Below, piece by piece: positions 15,839 to 25,362 of a stretch of 55,489 nucleotides of DNA. Under the pieces are notes generated by a model. That model worked only from the letters and a program-made list of their open reading frames with translations. It had not been told where the DNA came from and did not search any database. Positions within the stretch are counted from its first letter, which is position 1. Each line of letters begins with the position of its first letter. The translations under genes and the position numbers were made by a program. The stretch spans positions 1 to 55,489 of the forward strand of contig DAIDJP010000024.1 of the NCBI GenBank assembly GCA_027451285.1, read 5' to 3'. Source of the stretch: Acidimicrobiaceae bacterium (GTDB lineage Bacteria; Actinomycetota; Acidimicrobiia; Acidimicrobiales; RAAP-2).

Positions 15839-18343
15839 CTACAGGTTGCCGGTGAGGTCCTCGAAGTCGACCGACGGCGGCAGGCCCTCGACCCCTTCGA
15901 AGGTCAGGCGAATCCCCTCGGCGTCCTCGACGGTGTCGACCACGACGGTCTGACCCGCGTGGAACTCCTTGAAGAGGATCTTCTCGCTCAGCACGTCCTC
16001 GACGTAGGTCTGGATCGCACGACGCAGCGGTCGCGCGCCCAACTCGGGGTCGTATCCCTTCTCGGCCAGGTAGTTCTGGGCCGCGGCCGAGAGCTCCAGT
16101 CCGAGACCCTGGACCTTGAGCTGCTCGCGCAGGCGCGAGATGAACAGGTCGGCGATGAGGATGACCTCTTCGCGGGTGAGCTCGTGGAAGACGATCGTGT
16201 CGTCGATGCGGTTGAGGAACTCGGGCCGGAAGTGGGCCTTCAAGGCCTGGTGGACCTTCTCCTTCATCCGCTCGTGCGTCAGCAGGTCCGAACCCTTTCC
16301 GAATCCGATCGCCGCCTTGCGCAGGTCGGCGGTACCGAGGTTCGAGGTCATGATCAGGATCGTGTTCTTGAAGTCCACCGCGCGTCCCTGGGAGTCGGTC
16401 AGGCGACCGTCCTCGAGGATCTGCAGCAGCGTGTTGAAGACGTCCGGGTGCGCCTTTTCGACCTCGTCGAAGAGGACCACCGAGAACGGCTTGCGCCGCA
16501 CGGCCTCGGTGAGCTGGCCGCCCTCGTCGTAGCCGACGTATCCCGGGGGCGAGCCCACGAGACGGCTGACCGAGTGCTTCTCCATGTACTCGCTCATGTC
16601 GAGCTGGATCAAAGCGTCCTCGTCATCGAAGAGGAACTCCGCGAGGGTCTTGGCGAGCTCGGTCTTGCCCACGCCGGTGGGTCCGAGGAAGATGAACGAT
16701 CCGCCGGGGCGCTTGGGGTCCTTCAACCCCGCGCGGGTGCGCCGGATGGCGCGGCTCAGCGCGATAATCGCCTCGTCCTGGCCGATGATGCGCTTGTGCA
16801 GCTCGTCTTCCATGCGCAGGAGTTTCGAGGTCTCCTCCTCGGTGAGCCGGTAGACCGGGATGCCGGTCCAGTTGGCGAGCACCTCGGCGATGGTCTCCTC
16901 GTCCACGAGGTCGAACGTCGTGCCGCCCGATGACTTGACCGTGGCGTCCAGGGAGTCCTTCTTGCCCACGAGGTCGCGCTCGCGCTCTTCGAGGGCCTTG
17001 GCCTGCTCGAGGGCGCCGCTCTCCATGGCGGACTCCTTGTCGGCGCGCACGCGCGCCAGGTCCTCGTCGATCTTGCGCGCCGCGGGCGGCGCGTCCATGC
17101 GGCGGATGCGCAGGCGGCTGCCGGCCTCGTCGATGAGGTCGATGGCCTTGTCGGGCAGGAACCGGTCGGCGATGTAGCGGTCCGCGAGGTTCGCCGCGGC
17201 GATGAGAGCCTGGTCGGTGATCTTGACCGCGTGGAACTCCTCGTAGACCTCGCGCAGGCCCTTCAGGATCTCGATGGTCATGGCGATCGATGGCTGCTCG
17301 ACCTTGACCGGCTGGAAGCGCCGCTCGAGGGCCGCGTCCTTCTCGATGTGCTTGCGGTACTCGTCGATGGTGGTCGCCCCGACCGTCTGGAGCTCGCCGC
17401 GCGCGAGCATCGGCTTGAGGATCGAGGCCGCGTCGATCGCGCCCTCGGCCGCGCCGGCACCCACGAGGGTGTGGATCTCATCGATGAAGAGGATGATGTC
17501 GCCGCGCGTGCGGATCTCCTTCAAGACCTTCTTCAGGCGCTCCTCGAAGTCACCGCGGTAGCGGCTGCCGGCCACCAGGGCGCCGAGGTCGAGGGTGTAG
17601 AGCTGCTTGTCGGCCAGGGTCACCGGGACCTGGTTGGCGACGATGCGCTGGGCCAGTCCCTCGACGATGGCGGTCTTGCCCACGCCGGGCTCGCCGATCA
17701 GCACCGGGTTGTTCTTGGTGCGACGCGAGAGCACCTGCATGACGCGCTCGACTTCCTTCTCACGCCCGACCAGCGGGTCGAGCTTGCCCTCGCGGGCGAA
17801 CTGGGTGAGGTTGCGGCCGAACTGGTCGAGGACGGCCGAGCCGCCCGAGGCCTCGGCGTCGGACTTGGACGCCCCCGCGCTCGAGGTGGCGCCGGTCTCC
17901 TTGCCGCCCTGGCCCGACATCATCTGGATGACCTGGGTGCGCACGCGAGCCATGTCCGCGCCGAGGTCGTTGAGGACCTGGGCGGCGACGCCGTCGCCCT
18001 CGCGCACGAGGCCGAGGAGCATGTGCTCGGTGCCGATGTAGGAGTGCCCCAGCTGGAGGGCCTCGCGAAGGGAGAGCTCGAGGACCTTCTTGGCCCGGGG
18101 CGTGAAGGGGGGCGAGCCGGGCGAGGGATTCGTATTGGTGCCGATGGCCTCTTCGACCTTCTCGCGCACCACTTCGAAGGTGACGCCCAGGGCGTCGAGG
18201 GCCTTGGCGGCCACCCCTTCGCCCTCACGAATCAGCCCGAGCAGGATGTGCTCGGTGCCAATGAAGGCGTGATTGAGGTCGCGCGCCTCTTCCTGGGCGA
18301 GCACGAGGACTCGCCGGGCCCGGTCAGTAAATCTCTCGAACAA
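15839..18343 (-). CDS. clpC: ATP-dependent Clp protease ATPase subunit ClpC
   Basis: An 834-residue Hsp100 unfoldase that feeds proteins to ClpP. It has two Clp_N repeats ([19 protein letters not shown] and [19 protein letters not shown]), AAA-1 with GEPGVGKTA, a UVR-type middle segment rich in Glu/Arg, AAA-2 with GPTGVGKTE, and a ClpB_D2-small end. The start is TTG 18343: an AAGGA lies 6-7 bases before it, and Clp_N alignment begins [13 protein letters not shown]. No CtsR box or HAIR operator was recognised upstream. Confidence 0.97.
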   Translation of the reverse strand: MFERFTDRARRVLVLAQEEARDLNHAFIGTEHILLGLIREGEGVAAKALDALGVTFEVVREKVEEAIGTNTNPSPGSPPFTPRAKKVLELSLREALQLGHSYIGTEHMLLGLVREGDGVAAQVLNDLGADMARVRTQVIQMMSGQGGKETGATSSAGASKSDAEASGGSAVLDQFGRNLTQFAREGKLDPLVGREKEVERVMQVLSRRTKNNPVLIGEPGVGKTAIVEGLAQRIVANQVPVTLADKQLYTLDLGALVAGSRYRGDFEERLKKVLKEIRTRGDIILFIDEIHTLVGAGAAEGAIDAASILKPMLARGELQTVGATTIDEYRKHIEKDAALERRFQPVKVEQPSIAMTIEILKGLREVYEEFHAVKITDQALIAAANLADRYIADRFLPDKAIDLIDEAGSRLRIRRMDAPPAARKIDEDLARVRADKESAMESGALEQAKALEERERDLVGKKDSLDATVKSSGGTTFDLVDEETIAEVLANWTGIPVYRLTEEETSKLLRMEDELHKRIIGQDEAIIALSRAIRRTRAGLKDPKRPGGSFIFLGPTGVGKTELAKTLAEFLFDDEDALIQLDMSEYMEKHSVSRLVGSPPGYVGYDEGGQLTEAVRRKPFSVVLFDEVEKAHPDVFNTLLQILEDGRLTDSQGRAVDFKNTILIMTSNLGTADLRKAAIGFGKGSDLLTHERMKEKVHQALKAHFRPEFLNRIDDTIVFHELTREEVILIADLFISRLREQLKVQGLGLELSAAAQNYLAEKGYDPELGARPLRRAIQTYVEDVLSEKILFKEFHAGQTVVVDTVEDAEGIRLTFEGVEGLPPSVDFEDLTGNL

Positions 18344-18442
18344 ATTTCATCCTTCTTCGCCGATATCTGCAGTGTACCGGTGCTAGGTGACAGTTCGATC
18401 TCACCCCGCGGGAGGTGTTCGAGCCTCATCTATGGTGTTGGG

Positions 18443-19420
18443 GTGAATCCGCACGAGCGCTTGGGACTGCCCCTGGTAGAGGCCGACCTCGCCCGCCTCG
18501 AAGTCCTGCTCGCCGAGTCGGTCATCTACGGCGACGAGTATCTCGATTCGGTGACAACGCACCTGATCTACGCCGGTGGCAAGCGCCTGCGCCCCCTGCT
18601 CGCCGTGGCCTCGGCCACCGGCGGCCAGCGCGAGGCGACCCGCGAGGACCTCCTGGGAGGGGTCTCGCTCGAGCTGATGCACCTGGCCTCGCTCTATCAC
18701 GACGACGTCATGGACGAGGCCGAGGTGCGCCGCAACGTCGACAGCGTGAACGCCCGCTACGGCAACCTGATCGCCATCGTCGCCGGCGACTACCTGATGG
18801 CTCGCTCGGCCGGGATCGCCGCCGACCTGGGCACCGACGTCGCCGGGCTGATGGCCCGCACCCTGGCGTGGCTGACCCGCGGCCAGGTCAGCGAGGTGCG
18901 CACCGCCTTCTCCGTCGATCGCACCGAGGACGACTACTACGAGGCCATCGGCGGCAAGACCGCATCCTTGATGTCGGCGAGCTGCCGGGTCGGCGGACTC
19001 ACGGCCCGCCTGGCGAGCGAGCAAGTCGAGGCGCTCGCCGAGTTCGGTCGCTGCTTCGGGATGATCTACCAGTTGCGCGACGACGTCCTCGACATCACCG
19101 CGACCGAGAACCAGCTGGGCAAGCCCGCCGGTCAGGACCTGGCCGAGGGCATCTACAACCTGCCCACCCTCTTCGCGCTGCGCGACGCCACCGTCGGCGA
19201 CGAGCTGCGCTCGCTGCTCGGCGCGGTCCTCAACGACGCGGACCGCGAGCGGGCCCGCAAGCTCGTCGTGGCCACCGACGGCGTGGCCCAGACGATCCTC
19301 GCCGCCCAGCGCTTCCTCGACGAGGCCGACGCGGCGCTCGCCGTCGTGCCCGAGCCCGCGCTGCGCGCGGGCTTCTCCTCGCTGATCCGCTCGCTGCTCG
19401 AGGACCTGCCAGGCAATTAG
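18443..19420 (+). CDS. Polyprenyl diphosphate synthase (trans-isoprenyl)
   Basis: A 325-residue all-helical synthase that extends allylic diphosphates with IPP, probably making the side chain of menaquinone or another C30-C50 product. The first Asp-rich motif is YHDDVMDEAEVRR and the second is YQLRDDVLDITA. GGKRLRPLLA and GGKTASLMS are the other conserved blocks. The chain length cannot be read safely. The GTG 18443 start diverges from clpC. The stop overlaps that of lysS by 4 bases. Confidence 0.92.
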   Translation: MNPHERLGLPLVEADLARLEVLLAESVIYGDEYLDSVTTHLIYAGGKRLRPLLAVASATGGQREATREDLLGGVSLELMHLASLYHDDVMDEAEVRRNVDSVNARYGNLIAIVAGDYLMARSAGIAADLGTDVAGLMARTLAWLTRGQVSEVRTAFSVDRTEDDYYEAIGGKTASLMSASCRVGGLTARLASEQVEALAEFGRCFGMIYQLRDDVLDITATENQLGKPAGQDLAEGIYNLPTLFALRDATVGDELRSLLGAVLNDADRERARKLVVATDGVAQTILAAQRFLDEADAALAVVPEPALRAGFSSLIRSLLEDLPGN

Positions 19421-20823
19421 TCTTCGCGCACCGGCTTCAGGGTCGGGAACGCGATCACCTCGCGGATGTTCGGCGAGTCGGCCACCACCATCGCCAGGCG
19501 GTCGACGCCCACGCCCAGGCCCGCGGTGGGCGGCAGTCCCCACTCGAGCGCCTTGATGTAGTCCTCGTCGATGCGCATCGCCTCGTCGTCGCCGGCCGCG
19601 GCCAGGCGGGCCTGCTCCTCGAAGCGCGCGCGCTGGTCCTCGGGGTCGATCAGCTCGGAGAACCCGTTGGAGAGCTCGCGACCCACCAGGTACGACTCGA
19701 AGCGCTCGGTCAGCTCGTGGTCCGTCGGGTGGCGACGCGCCAGCGGCGAGACCTCGACCGGGTACTGCGTGACGAAGGTCGGCTGCCAGAGGTCGGCCTC
19801 GCAGGTCGCCTCGAAGAGCTCGGCGAGGCAGCGCCCCGCGCCCCAGGAGGCGTGCACCTCGACGTCGCGCGCCGCCAGCAGGGCCGCGAGGTGCTCGCGG
19901 CTCGTGTGCACGTTGAGTTCCTCGCCCACCGCCTCGCTCACGAGGTCGGCCATCGTGGCCCGGCGCCAGGGCGTGGCGAAGTCGAGGTCGCGACCCTGGT
20001 AGGTGAGGGCGGTCGTGCCGAGCACGTCGGCGACCGCGCCGGCGACCAACTCCTCGGTGAAGGCCATCATGTCCTCGTAGTTCCAGTAGGCCGCGTAGAG
20101 CTCGAGCATGGTGAACTCGGGGTTGTGCCGCGGCGAGACGCCCTCGTTGCGAAAGACGCGGCCGAGCTCGAAGACCCGTTCGAAGCCGCCGACGACGAGG
20201 CGCTTGAGCCACAGCTCGGGCGCGATGCGCAGGAAGAACTCGCTGCCCAGCGCCTGGTGGTACGTGACGAAGGGACGCGCCGCCGCGCCGGTGGGGATCG
20301 CGTTGAGTATCGGCGTCTCGACCTCCATGAAGCCGGCCGCCCAGCACCGCTCGCGCAGGGCGCGCACCAGCGCGCTGCGCCGAGCCAGCGCGGCGCGCGT
20401 GTCCTCGTTCGCCCACAGGTCGGCCTCGCGGTGCCGGTAGCGCAGGTCGAAGTCGGCGATGCCCGCCCACTTGTCGCCGAAGTTGCGCCGGGCGGTGGCG
20501 AGCACCTCGAAGGAGGCGACCTTCACCGAGAGCTCGCCGCGCTTGGTGCGCACGACCTCGCCGTGCACGCCGACCCAGTCACCGAGGTGCAGCTTGGCGA
20601 ACTCCTCGAAGTCCTTGGTCACGGCCTCGAGGGCGAAGAGCTGGATCTCGCCGGTGGAGTCGCGCATCGTGGCGAAGGCCAGCCGGCCCTGGCTGCGCAG
20701 GAGCATCACCCGCCCGGCGACCGCGACCGCGACGCCGGACTCCTCGCCCGGGGCGAGGAAGCCGTAGGTGTCGGCGAGCGCCGCGCAGTACGCCGTGTGC
20801 GCGAAGGTGTAGGGCGTGGTCAT
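19417..20823 (-). CDS. lysS: Lysyl-tRNA synthetase, class II
   Basis: A 468-residue class II LysRS. An OB-fold anticodon domain (about residues 30-140, VAVAGRVMLLRSQGRLAFA) precedes the catalytic core. The core has motif 1 (GFMEVETPILN), motif 2 (FRNEGVSPRHNPEFTMLE) and motif 3 (GLGVGVDRLAM). I place the start at ATG 20823, which overlaps the coaX stop; the protein therefore lacks most of the N-terminal extension of many LysRS. It is the last gene of the long leftward run. Confidence 0.95.
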   Translation of the reverse strand: MTTPYTFAHTAYCAALADTYGFLAPGEESGVAVAVAGRVMLLRSQGRLAFATMRDSTGEIQLFALEAVTKDFEEFAKLHLGDWVGVHGEVVRTKRGELSVKVASFEVLATARRNFGDKWAGIADFDLRYRHREADLWANEDTRAALARRSALVRALRERCWAAGFMEVETPILNAIPTGAAARPFVTYHQALGSEFFLRIAPELWLKRLVVGGFERVFELGRVFRNEGVSPRHNPEFTMLELYAAYWNYEDMMAFTEELVAGAVADVLGTTALTYQGRDLDFATPWRRATMADLVSEAVGEELNVHTSREHLAALLAARDVEVHASWGAGRCLAELFEATCEADLWQPTFVTQYPVEVSPLARRHPTDHELTERFESYLVGRELSNGFSELIDPEDQRARFEEQARLAAAGDDEAMRIDEDYIKALEWGLPPTAGLGVGVDRLAMVVADSPNIREVIAFPTLKPVRED

Positions 20824-21650
20824 GCGGCTCCCGAATGATTGCGTCCATGAATGATACGTAAACCGTGGAGGGTGAGCCACGGTTCGACGTGCTCGACGCT
20901 GGTGGTGTGCGGGGCGATGAGCCCGGCGAGGCCGCCGGTGGCGATCACGGTGGCTGGTCCGACCTCGTCGACGATGCGCGCGACCACGCCGTCGACCTGG
21001 GCGGCGAAGCCGTAGAGCACGCCGGACTGGATCGATTCGACCGTCGAGCGACCCACCACCGAGCGCGGGCGCACGAGCTCGACCGAGCGCAGCGCCGAGG
21101 CCTGGGTGTAGAGAGCCTCCAGCGAGATCGCGACCCCCGGGGCGATCGCCCCGCCGAGGTACTCGCCGCGCTCGCTGATCACGTCAAAGGTCGTCGCGGT
21201 GCCCAGGTCGACCACGATGGCCGCACCCGGGTAGAGGTCGTAGGCCCCCACCGAGTTGGCGATGCGGTCCGCGCCCACCTCGCGCGGGTTGTCGTAGAGG
21301 ATCGCCATCCCCGACCTGGTGCCCGGCCCGAGGACCGTCACGTCGAGCTCGGCGAACCATCGATTGGCCATGCGCCGCAGTTGCGTCGTGACGGGCGGGA
21401 CCGAGGACGAGATGGCGATCGCCGACACGTCGGCGCGCAGGTCGAGCCCCTCGAGGTCGAGCAGCTGGGTGAGGACCATGGCGTGCTCGTCCGGCGTGCG
21501 CTCGGCCACGGTCGAGAGCCGCCAGTGGAACGCCAGGCCGCGCTCGTCGGTCGCGCGCGCGAATCCCATCGCGTCGGGCGAGTCGGGCGCCTCGGGCCCG
21601 AAGAGGCCGACCACGGTCTCGGTGTTGCCGACGTCAATGGCTAGTAGCAC
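20820..21650 (-). CDS. coaX: Type III pantothenate kinase
   Basis: A 276-residue CoaX that phosphorylates pantothenate, the first committed step of CoA synthesis. It belongs to the ASKHA fold and shows the type III motifs: LLAIDVGNTETVVGLF (phosphate 1), GADRIANSVGAYDLYP, VVDLGTATTFDVIS, GGAIAPGVAIS and VIATGGLAG. Its start lies 17 bases inside panC, so the genes are coupled. panD, which usually lies here in actinobacteria, is absent from the window. Confidence 0.96.
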   Translation of the reverse strand: MLLAIDVGNTETVVGLFGPEAPDSPDAMGFARATDERGLAFHWRLSTVAERTPDEHAMVLTQLLDLEGLDLRADVSAIAISSSVPPVTTQLRRMANRWFAELDVTVLGPGTRSGMAILYDNPREVGADRIANSVGAYDLYPGAAIVVDLGTATTFDVISERGEYLGGAIAPGVAISLEALYTQASALRSVELVRPRSVVGRSTVESIQSGVLYGFAAQVDGVVARIVDEVGPATVIATGGLAGLIAPHTTSVEHVEPWLTLHGLRIIHGRNHSGAA

Positions 21651-22497
21651 GATTCCCCCTGATGACTCGCACCGGCCCGTTGTCGAGCAGGCGCACCCCT
21701 TCGACGAGCCCGGCGAGCAGCGCGCGGCCCTCGCCCTCGTCGGCGTCGTCGAGCGGGACGAGGCTCACGGGATCGACGACCTCGGCGTAGGCCACGTCGA
21801 TGCCGGCCTCGAGCATCACCGCGCGCATCCTCGCGCGCAGCTCGCCCGCGCTCGCGGGCTCGCCGGCGCTGGCCAACGCCCGCGAGAGGCCGAGCGCGAC
21901 GACGCGTCCGGCGTCGCTGAGGCGAACGTTGCGGCTCGAGAGCGCGAGACCGGACTCCTCGCGCACGATCGCGCATCCCACCACCTCCACGTCGAAGGCG
22001 AGGTCGCGCACCATCTGGCGCATCGCGACCAGCTGCTGGTAGTCCTTCTCGCCCAGGTAGAGCCGACAGGGACCGGTCACGATCAGTAACTTGGCCACCA
22101 CGCTCGCCACGCCGTCGAAGTGGCCCGGTCGGTCGGCTCCCTCGAAGACCTCGCCGATCGGACCGAGGTGCACCGTGGTCGGCGTGGCCTCTCCCAGAGG
22201 CCACATCTCGTCGAGCGACGGCTCGACGAGAACGTCGGTGCCCGAGTCGGCCGCGCGAGCAGCGTCGGCGTCGGGGGTGCGCGGATACGTCGCGAGGTCG
22301 GCCGCGTTGTTGAACTGGCGTGGGTTGACGAAGATCGTCGTCACGACGACGTCGCCGGCGGCCGCGGCGGCGCGCATGAGCGACTCGTGTCCGGCGTGCA
22401 GCGCGCCCATCGTGGGCACCAGGCCGACGCGACGGCCGCTGGCGCGCGCTGACTGCGCGCGAGCGCGCCAGTCGGCGACGCTTGCGATCCGCTCCAT
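21634..22497 (-). CDS. panC: Pantothenate synthetase
   Basis: A 287-residue PanC that condenses pantoate and beta-alanine with ATP. LVPTMGALHAGHESL carries the HxGH nucleotidyl motif. FVNPRQFN, GADRPGHFDGVASVVAKL, YLGEKDYQQLVAMRQMV and LALSSRNVRLS are all in place. It overlaps the DUF2520 gene by one base (TGATG) and coaX by 17 bases. Together these genes supply the front end of CoA synthesis. Confidence 0.97.
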   Translation of the reverse strand: MERIASVADWRARAQSARASGRRVGLVPTMGALHAGHESLMRAAAAAGDVVVTTIFVNPRQFNNAADLATYPRTPDADAARAADSGTDVLVEPSLDEMWPLGEATPTTVHLGPIGEVFEGADRPGHFDGVASVVAKLLIVTGPCRLYLGEKDYQQLVAMRQMVRDLAFDVEVVGCAIVREESGLALSSRNVRLSDAGRVVALGLSRALASAGEPASAGELRARMRAVMLEAGIDVAYAEVVDPVSLVPLDDADEGEGRALLAGLVEGVRLLDNGPVRVIRGNRATSH

Positions 22498-23210
22498 CAG
22501 GCCGACAGGGTGCTGCGGCGTCGTTCGGCGAGCTCGAAGGCGGCCGCGGCCAGGGCCACGTAGGCCGGGCGCTCCGCCTCGGGCATCGCCGCGAGGTGCG
22601 CGTCGATCGTCTCGACGTCGCCGCGCGAGGCCGGCCCGGTCAGGGCGCGCGCCGGGCCGTCGCTCGCCACGTCGGCCAGCGCCTGGCCCGCGAGGGCCAA
22701 GAAGTCCTCGAGTTCGAGGCCGGCCTCGTTCGCGAGCCGCTCGACCTGGCCCATCAGCGCCACCAAGTGGTTCGCCGCCACGGTGGCCGTGGCGTGATAG
22801 AGCGTGCGCCGCGAGTCCTCGAGCGTGATGACGCGCCCTTGAAGCGAGTGCACGAGCTCTGCCGCCACGGGGTCGCCGGCGACGCAGTAGGTCGCCCCGC
22901 GAAGTCGCGCGGCGCCGCGCTCGGGCGAGGAGAGGGCGGCCAGGGGGTGCAGGGAGGCAACGCGCGGGTGGGGCGCGAGCACCTCGAGGGTGCGCGAGCC
23001 GGCGGCGTGGACGACGACGCGCGACGCGTCGGGCGCCAGGGCGCCCGCGACCTCGGCCAGGGAGTCGTCGGGCACGGTGAGCAGCACGACCTCACCGTCG
23101 ACGCGGCGCAGCTCGTCGTGGTGCAGGAGGGTCACGTCGTGACCGGCCGCTCCCAGGGCAATGGCGAAGGACTGGCCGGCGCGGCCCGAACCCACGATGG
23201 TGACTTTCAT
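22497..23210 (-). CDS. Rossmann-fold protein with DUF2520 domain
   Basis: A 237-residue protein. Residues 1-120 form a Rossmann domain (VTIVGSGRAGQSFAIALGAAG, then VLLTVPDDSLAEVA). The rest is the helical DUF2520 domain (YHATATVAANHLVALMGQ, FLALAGQALADVA). It is structurally close to ketopantoate reductase and P5C reductase. It is regularly found beside panC in actinobacteria, so it may be the ketopantoate reductase of the pathway; that is unproven. The start is ATG 23210. Confidence 0.87.
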   Translation of the reverse strand: MKVTIVGSGRAGQSFAIALGAAGHDVTLLHHDELRRVDGEVVLLTVPDDSLAEVAGALAPDASRVVVHAAGSRTLEVLAPHPRVASLHPLAALSSPERGAARLRGATYCVAGDPVAAELVHSLQGRVITLEDSRRTLYHATATVAANHLVALMGQVERLANEAGLELEDFLALAGQALADVASDGPARALTGPASRGDVETIDAHLAAMPEAERPAYVALAAAAFELAERRRSTLSA

Positions 23211-23245
23211 CTCGACTCCGTTCCGGCCCCGAGGGTGCCGTTCGG

Positions 23246-23710
23246 CTAGAGCAACGACTCGAGTGTACCGAGTGCAGCGACCCGCCCGACGCCACGCGCG
23301 ATCAGGTCCGCCGTCACCAGTTCCGGGGCCAGTTCGCCCAGGGGGACGAGCACGAAGAGCCGCTCGTACATGCGCGGGTGCGGCACGGTGATCTCGGGGT
23401 CGTCGCTCACCAGGTCGCCCACCAGCAGCACGTCGACGTCCAGGGTCCGCGGGCCCCAGCGCACGTCGCGCACGCGACCCCGCGCGGCCTCGGCGCGACG
23501 GGCGCGCTCGAGAAGCGCGCGCGGGGTCGCGTCGGTCTCGAGTTCGATCACCAGGTTCCAGAAGTCGTCCTGGGCGACGCCGCCCACGGGCTCGGTCTCG
23601 TAGACGCGCGAGACGCGCACCGGCTCGCCCGCGGCGACCAGGTCGACGCCGGCGGCCAGGTGGGCCGCGCGATTCCCGACGTTGGAGCCGAGCGAGAGGT
23701 AGGCCTTCAC
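23246..23710 (-). CDS. folK: 2-amino-4-hydroxy-6-hydroxymethyldihydropteridine pyrophosphokinase
   Basis: A 154-residue HPPK that transfers pyrophosphate from ATP to hydroxymethyldihydropterin. It shows YLSLGSNVGNR at the start, VYETEPVGGVAQDDFWN, RWGPRTLDVDVLLVGD and the closing VPHPRMYERLFVLVPLGEL. It follows folB with an ATGA overlap. It is 35 bases upstream of the DUF2520 gene, the widest gap in this run. Confidence 0.97.
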   Translation of the reverse strand: MKAYLSLGSNVGNRAAHLAAGVDLVAAGEPVRVSRVYETEPVGGVAQDDFWNLVIELETDATPRALLERARRAEAARGRVRDVRWGPRTLDVDVLLVGDLVSDDPEITVPHPRMYERLFVLVPLGELAPELVTADLIARGVGRVAALGTLESLL

Positions 23711-24072
23711 GGACGCGTGACGCGACAGCGAACGCCGGCGCTCGCCAGGTCCTCGGGCACCGGCGGGCGCAGCTTGCGCACCGCGACCACCACGGCCTCG
23801 ATCGCGCTGTCCAGGGCCAACACCTCAAGGGCCACGCGATAGGCGAGGGTCTCGAGCAGGAGGAATCCCCCCGAGCGCGCGACCTCGACCGTCGTCGCCA
23901 CGACGTCGGCGTAGTTGGTGGTCTCGGCGATGTCGTCGTCCATCGCCGCCTCTTCGACGCTGCGCTCGATGTCGAGGTCGAACTCGAGCGGCTGGGCGCG
24001 CGAGCGCTCCTCGGCGAGCACGCCCACGATCGCGCTGACGCGCAGCCCGCGCAGCTCGATCACGTCACTCAT
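23707..24072 (-). CDS. folB: Dihydroneopterin aldolase
   Basis: A 121-residue FolB that cleaves dihydroneopterin to hydroxymethyldihydropterin and glycolaldehyde. Typical blocks are IELRGLRVSAIVGVLAEERSR, FDLDIERSVEEAAMDDDI, NYADVVATTVEVARSG and LLETLAYRVALEVL. The overlap with the preceding PTP-like gene is 8 bases. It is part of the folate cluster folE-folP-(PTP-like)-folB-folK. Confidence 0.95.
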   Translation of the reverse strand: MSDVIELRGLRVSAIVGVLAEERSRAQPLEFDLDIERSVEEAAMDDDIAETTNYADVVATTVEVARSGGFLLLETLAYRVALEVLALDSAIEAVVVAVRKLRPPVPEDLASAGVRCRVTRP

Positions 24073-24568
24073 GCTGGGCCTCGGGCAGCGCCATCAGCAC
24101 ACCGCGTCCGTCGGGGCCGATGCTGCGGCGAAAGAGGCGTTCGACGAGCGCGATGGAGCCGGGGACCGTCGGGCACCGCCCCGACCAGACGAGGTATCCC
24201 GCGACCACCCCGAGCAGGCGGTCCGAGACGTCGTCGCCGTGCAGGAGAACCACCTGGGCGTCGCGCATCGAGGCGGCCAGGTCCTGGTAGCAGGCCTCGA
24301 GCACGTCGCGCTGGTGGGGGCCGCCGCGCAGGGGGTAGTGGCTCGCCGCCAGACCGTGCTCGAGGTAGACGCCGAGGTTCTGCATCACGGGCAGGATCGA
24401 GATGACCCGGGTGAACCCGTTGTGCTTGAGCCAGAGCAGCTCCTCGTCGCGGCGCACCCGACGGTGCACCGACGTCGATCCCCCGGGGCGCTCGGAGACC
24501 GCGAGGATCCCCCGGTAGACCCAGGTGAAGCCGCGCGGCTCGATGCCCGCGGCCCACTTGCCTCTCAT
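24065..24568 (-). CDS. Degenerate protein-tyrosine-phosphatase-like protein in the folate operon
   Basis: A 167-residue protein that I do not recognise as any folate enzyme. Its layout resembles a dual-specificity phosphatase: FTWVYRGILAVSERP at the start, LLWLKHNGFTRVISILPV as the strand-turn before the active site, and VVLLHGDDVSDRLLGVVAGY where HCx5R normally lies. The loop keeps His, five residues and Arg, but the catalytic Cys is Gly, so classical phosphatase activity is unlikely. The start is ATG 24568, from the ATGA overlap with folP. It could be a binding or scaffold protein. The fold call is inference. Confidence 0.6.
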   Translation of the reverse strand: MRGKWAAGIEPRGFTWVYRGILAVSERPGGSTSVHRRVRRDEELLWLKHNGFTRVISILPVMQNLGVYLEHGLAASHYPLRGGPHQRDVLEACYQDLAASMRDAQVVLLHGDDVSDRLLGVVAGYLVWSGRCPTVPGSIALVERLFRRSIGPDGRGVLMALPEAQHE

Positions 24569-25362
24569 GGCCCGACCCGCGAGAGGGGACGTGCGATCAG
24601 TTCGCGCGCGTAGATCGCGGGGGCGACGTCGTGCACGCGCACGAGGTCCACGCCACAGAGCATGGCCCACGCCTCGCTGGCGAGCGAGGCCTCGAGGCGA
24701 TCCTCGACGCCGAGCGGGGTGGCGCCGAGCTCGCCGAGGAAGCGCTTGCGGCTGGTGCCCACGAGCACCGCCGCGTCGTGGCCCGCGGCCAGATCCACCA
24801 GGGCGTCGAGGCTCGCGAGCAGGGCCAGGTTGTGGGCCTTCGTCTTGTTGAAGCCGATGCCCGGGTCCAGCCAGAGCTCGCCGACGCCCGCGGCGCGCGC
24901 GTGCCGGGCGGCGTCGGCGAGGAAGGCCGACACCTCGGCGACGACGTCGTCGTAGGTGGCGTCTCCGGGCGTGATCGTCGGGTGCAGGCGGTGCATCGCC
25001 ACGTATCCGGCCCCCCGCTCGCCGGCCACGCCCATCAGGGTGCAGGACTCGTCGTTGACGATCCGCGCGCCCGCGTCGAGCGCCGCGCGCGCGACCGCCA
25101 CCTTTTGCGTGTTGACCGACACCTCGCCGTATCCGGCCAGGCCCGCCACCACCGGGATCACGCGGGCGAGCTCGTCCTCTTCACTGACCGGCGTCGCCCC
25201 GGGGCGCGTGGACTCACCGCCCACGTCAACGACGTCGGCGCCGCGTGCGAAGTGGTCTCGCCCACGCGCGATGGCCTCGTCGGTCGAGGTCGTGCGCGAC
25301 TCGGGGAAGAACGAGTCGGGCGTCACGTTGACGATGCCCATCACCCGCGGGCTCAGCCCCAC
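24565..25362 (-). CDS. folP: Dihydropteroate synthase
   Basis: A 265-residue DHPS TIM barrel that joins the pterin to p-aminobenzoate. Canonical elements are [53 protein letters not shown] and VRVHDV. Two places deviate: the pterin-contact SxDT is SVNT (Asp to Asn), and the MHxxGxPxxMQ region reads [11 protein letters not shown]. It may be a normal enzyme with drift or a FolP2-like variant. Its place in the folate operon favours DHPS. It overlaps folE by 10 bases. Confidence 0.9.
   Translation of the reverse strand: MGLSPRVMGIVNVTPDSFFPESRTTSTDEAIARGRDHFARGADVVDVGGESTRPGATPVSEEDELARVIPVVAGLAGYGEVSVNTQKVAVARAALDAGARIVNDESCTLMGVAGERGAGYVAMHRLHPTITPGDATYDDVVAEVSAFLADAARHARAAGVGELWLDPGIGFNKTKAHNLALLASLDALVDLAAGHDAAVLVGTSRKRFLGELGATPLGVEDRLEASLASEAWAMLCGVDLVRVHDVAPAIYARELIARPLSRVGP

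Noticed and set aside
18344..18442. CtsR or HspR operator before clpC
   Set aside because: No heptad direct repeat or HAIR inverted repeat could be found in the gap.
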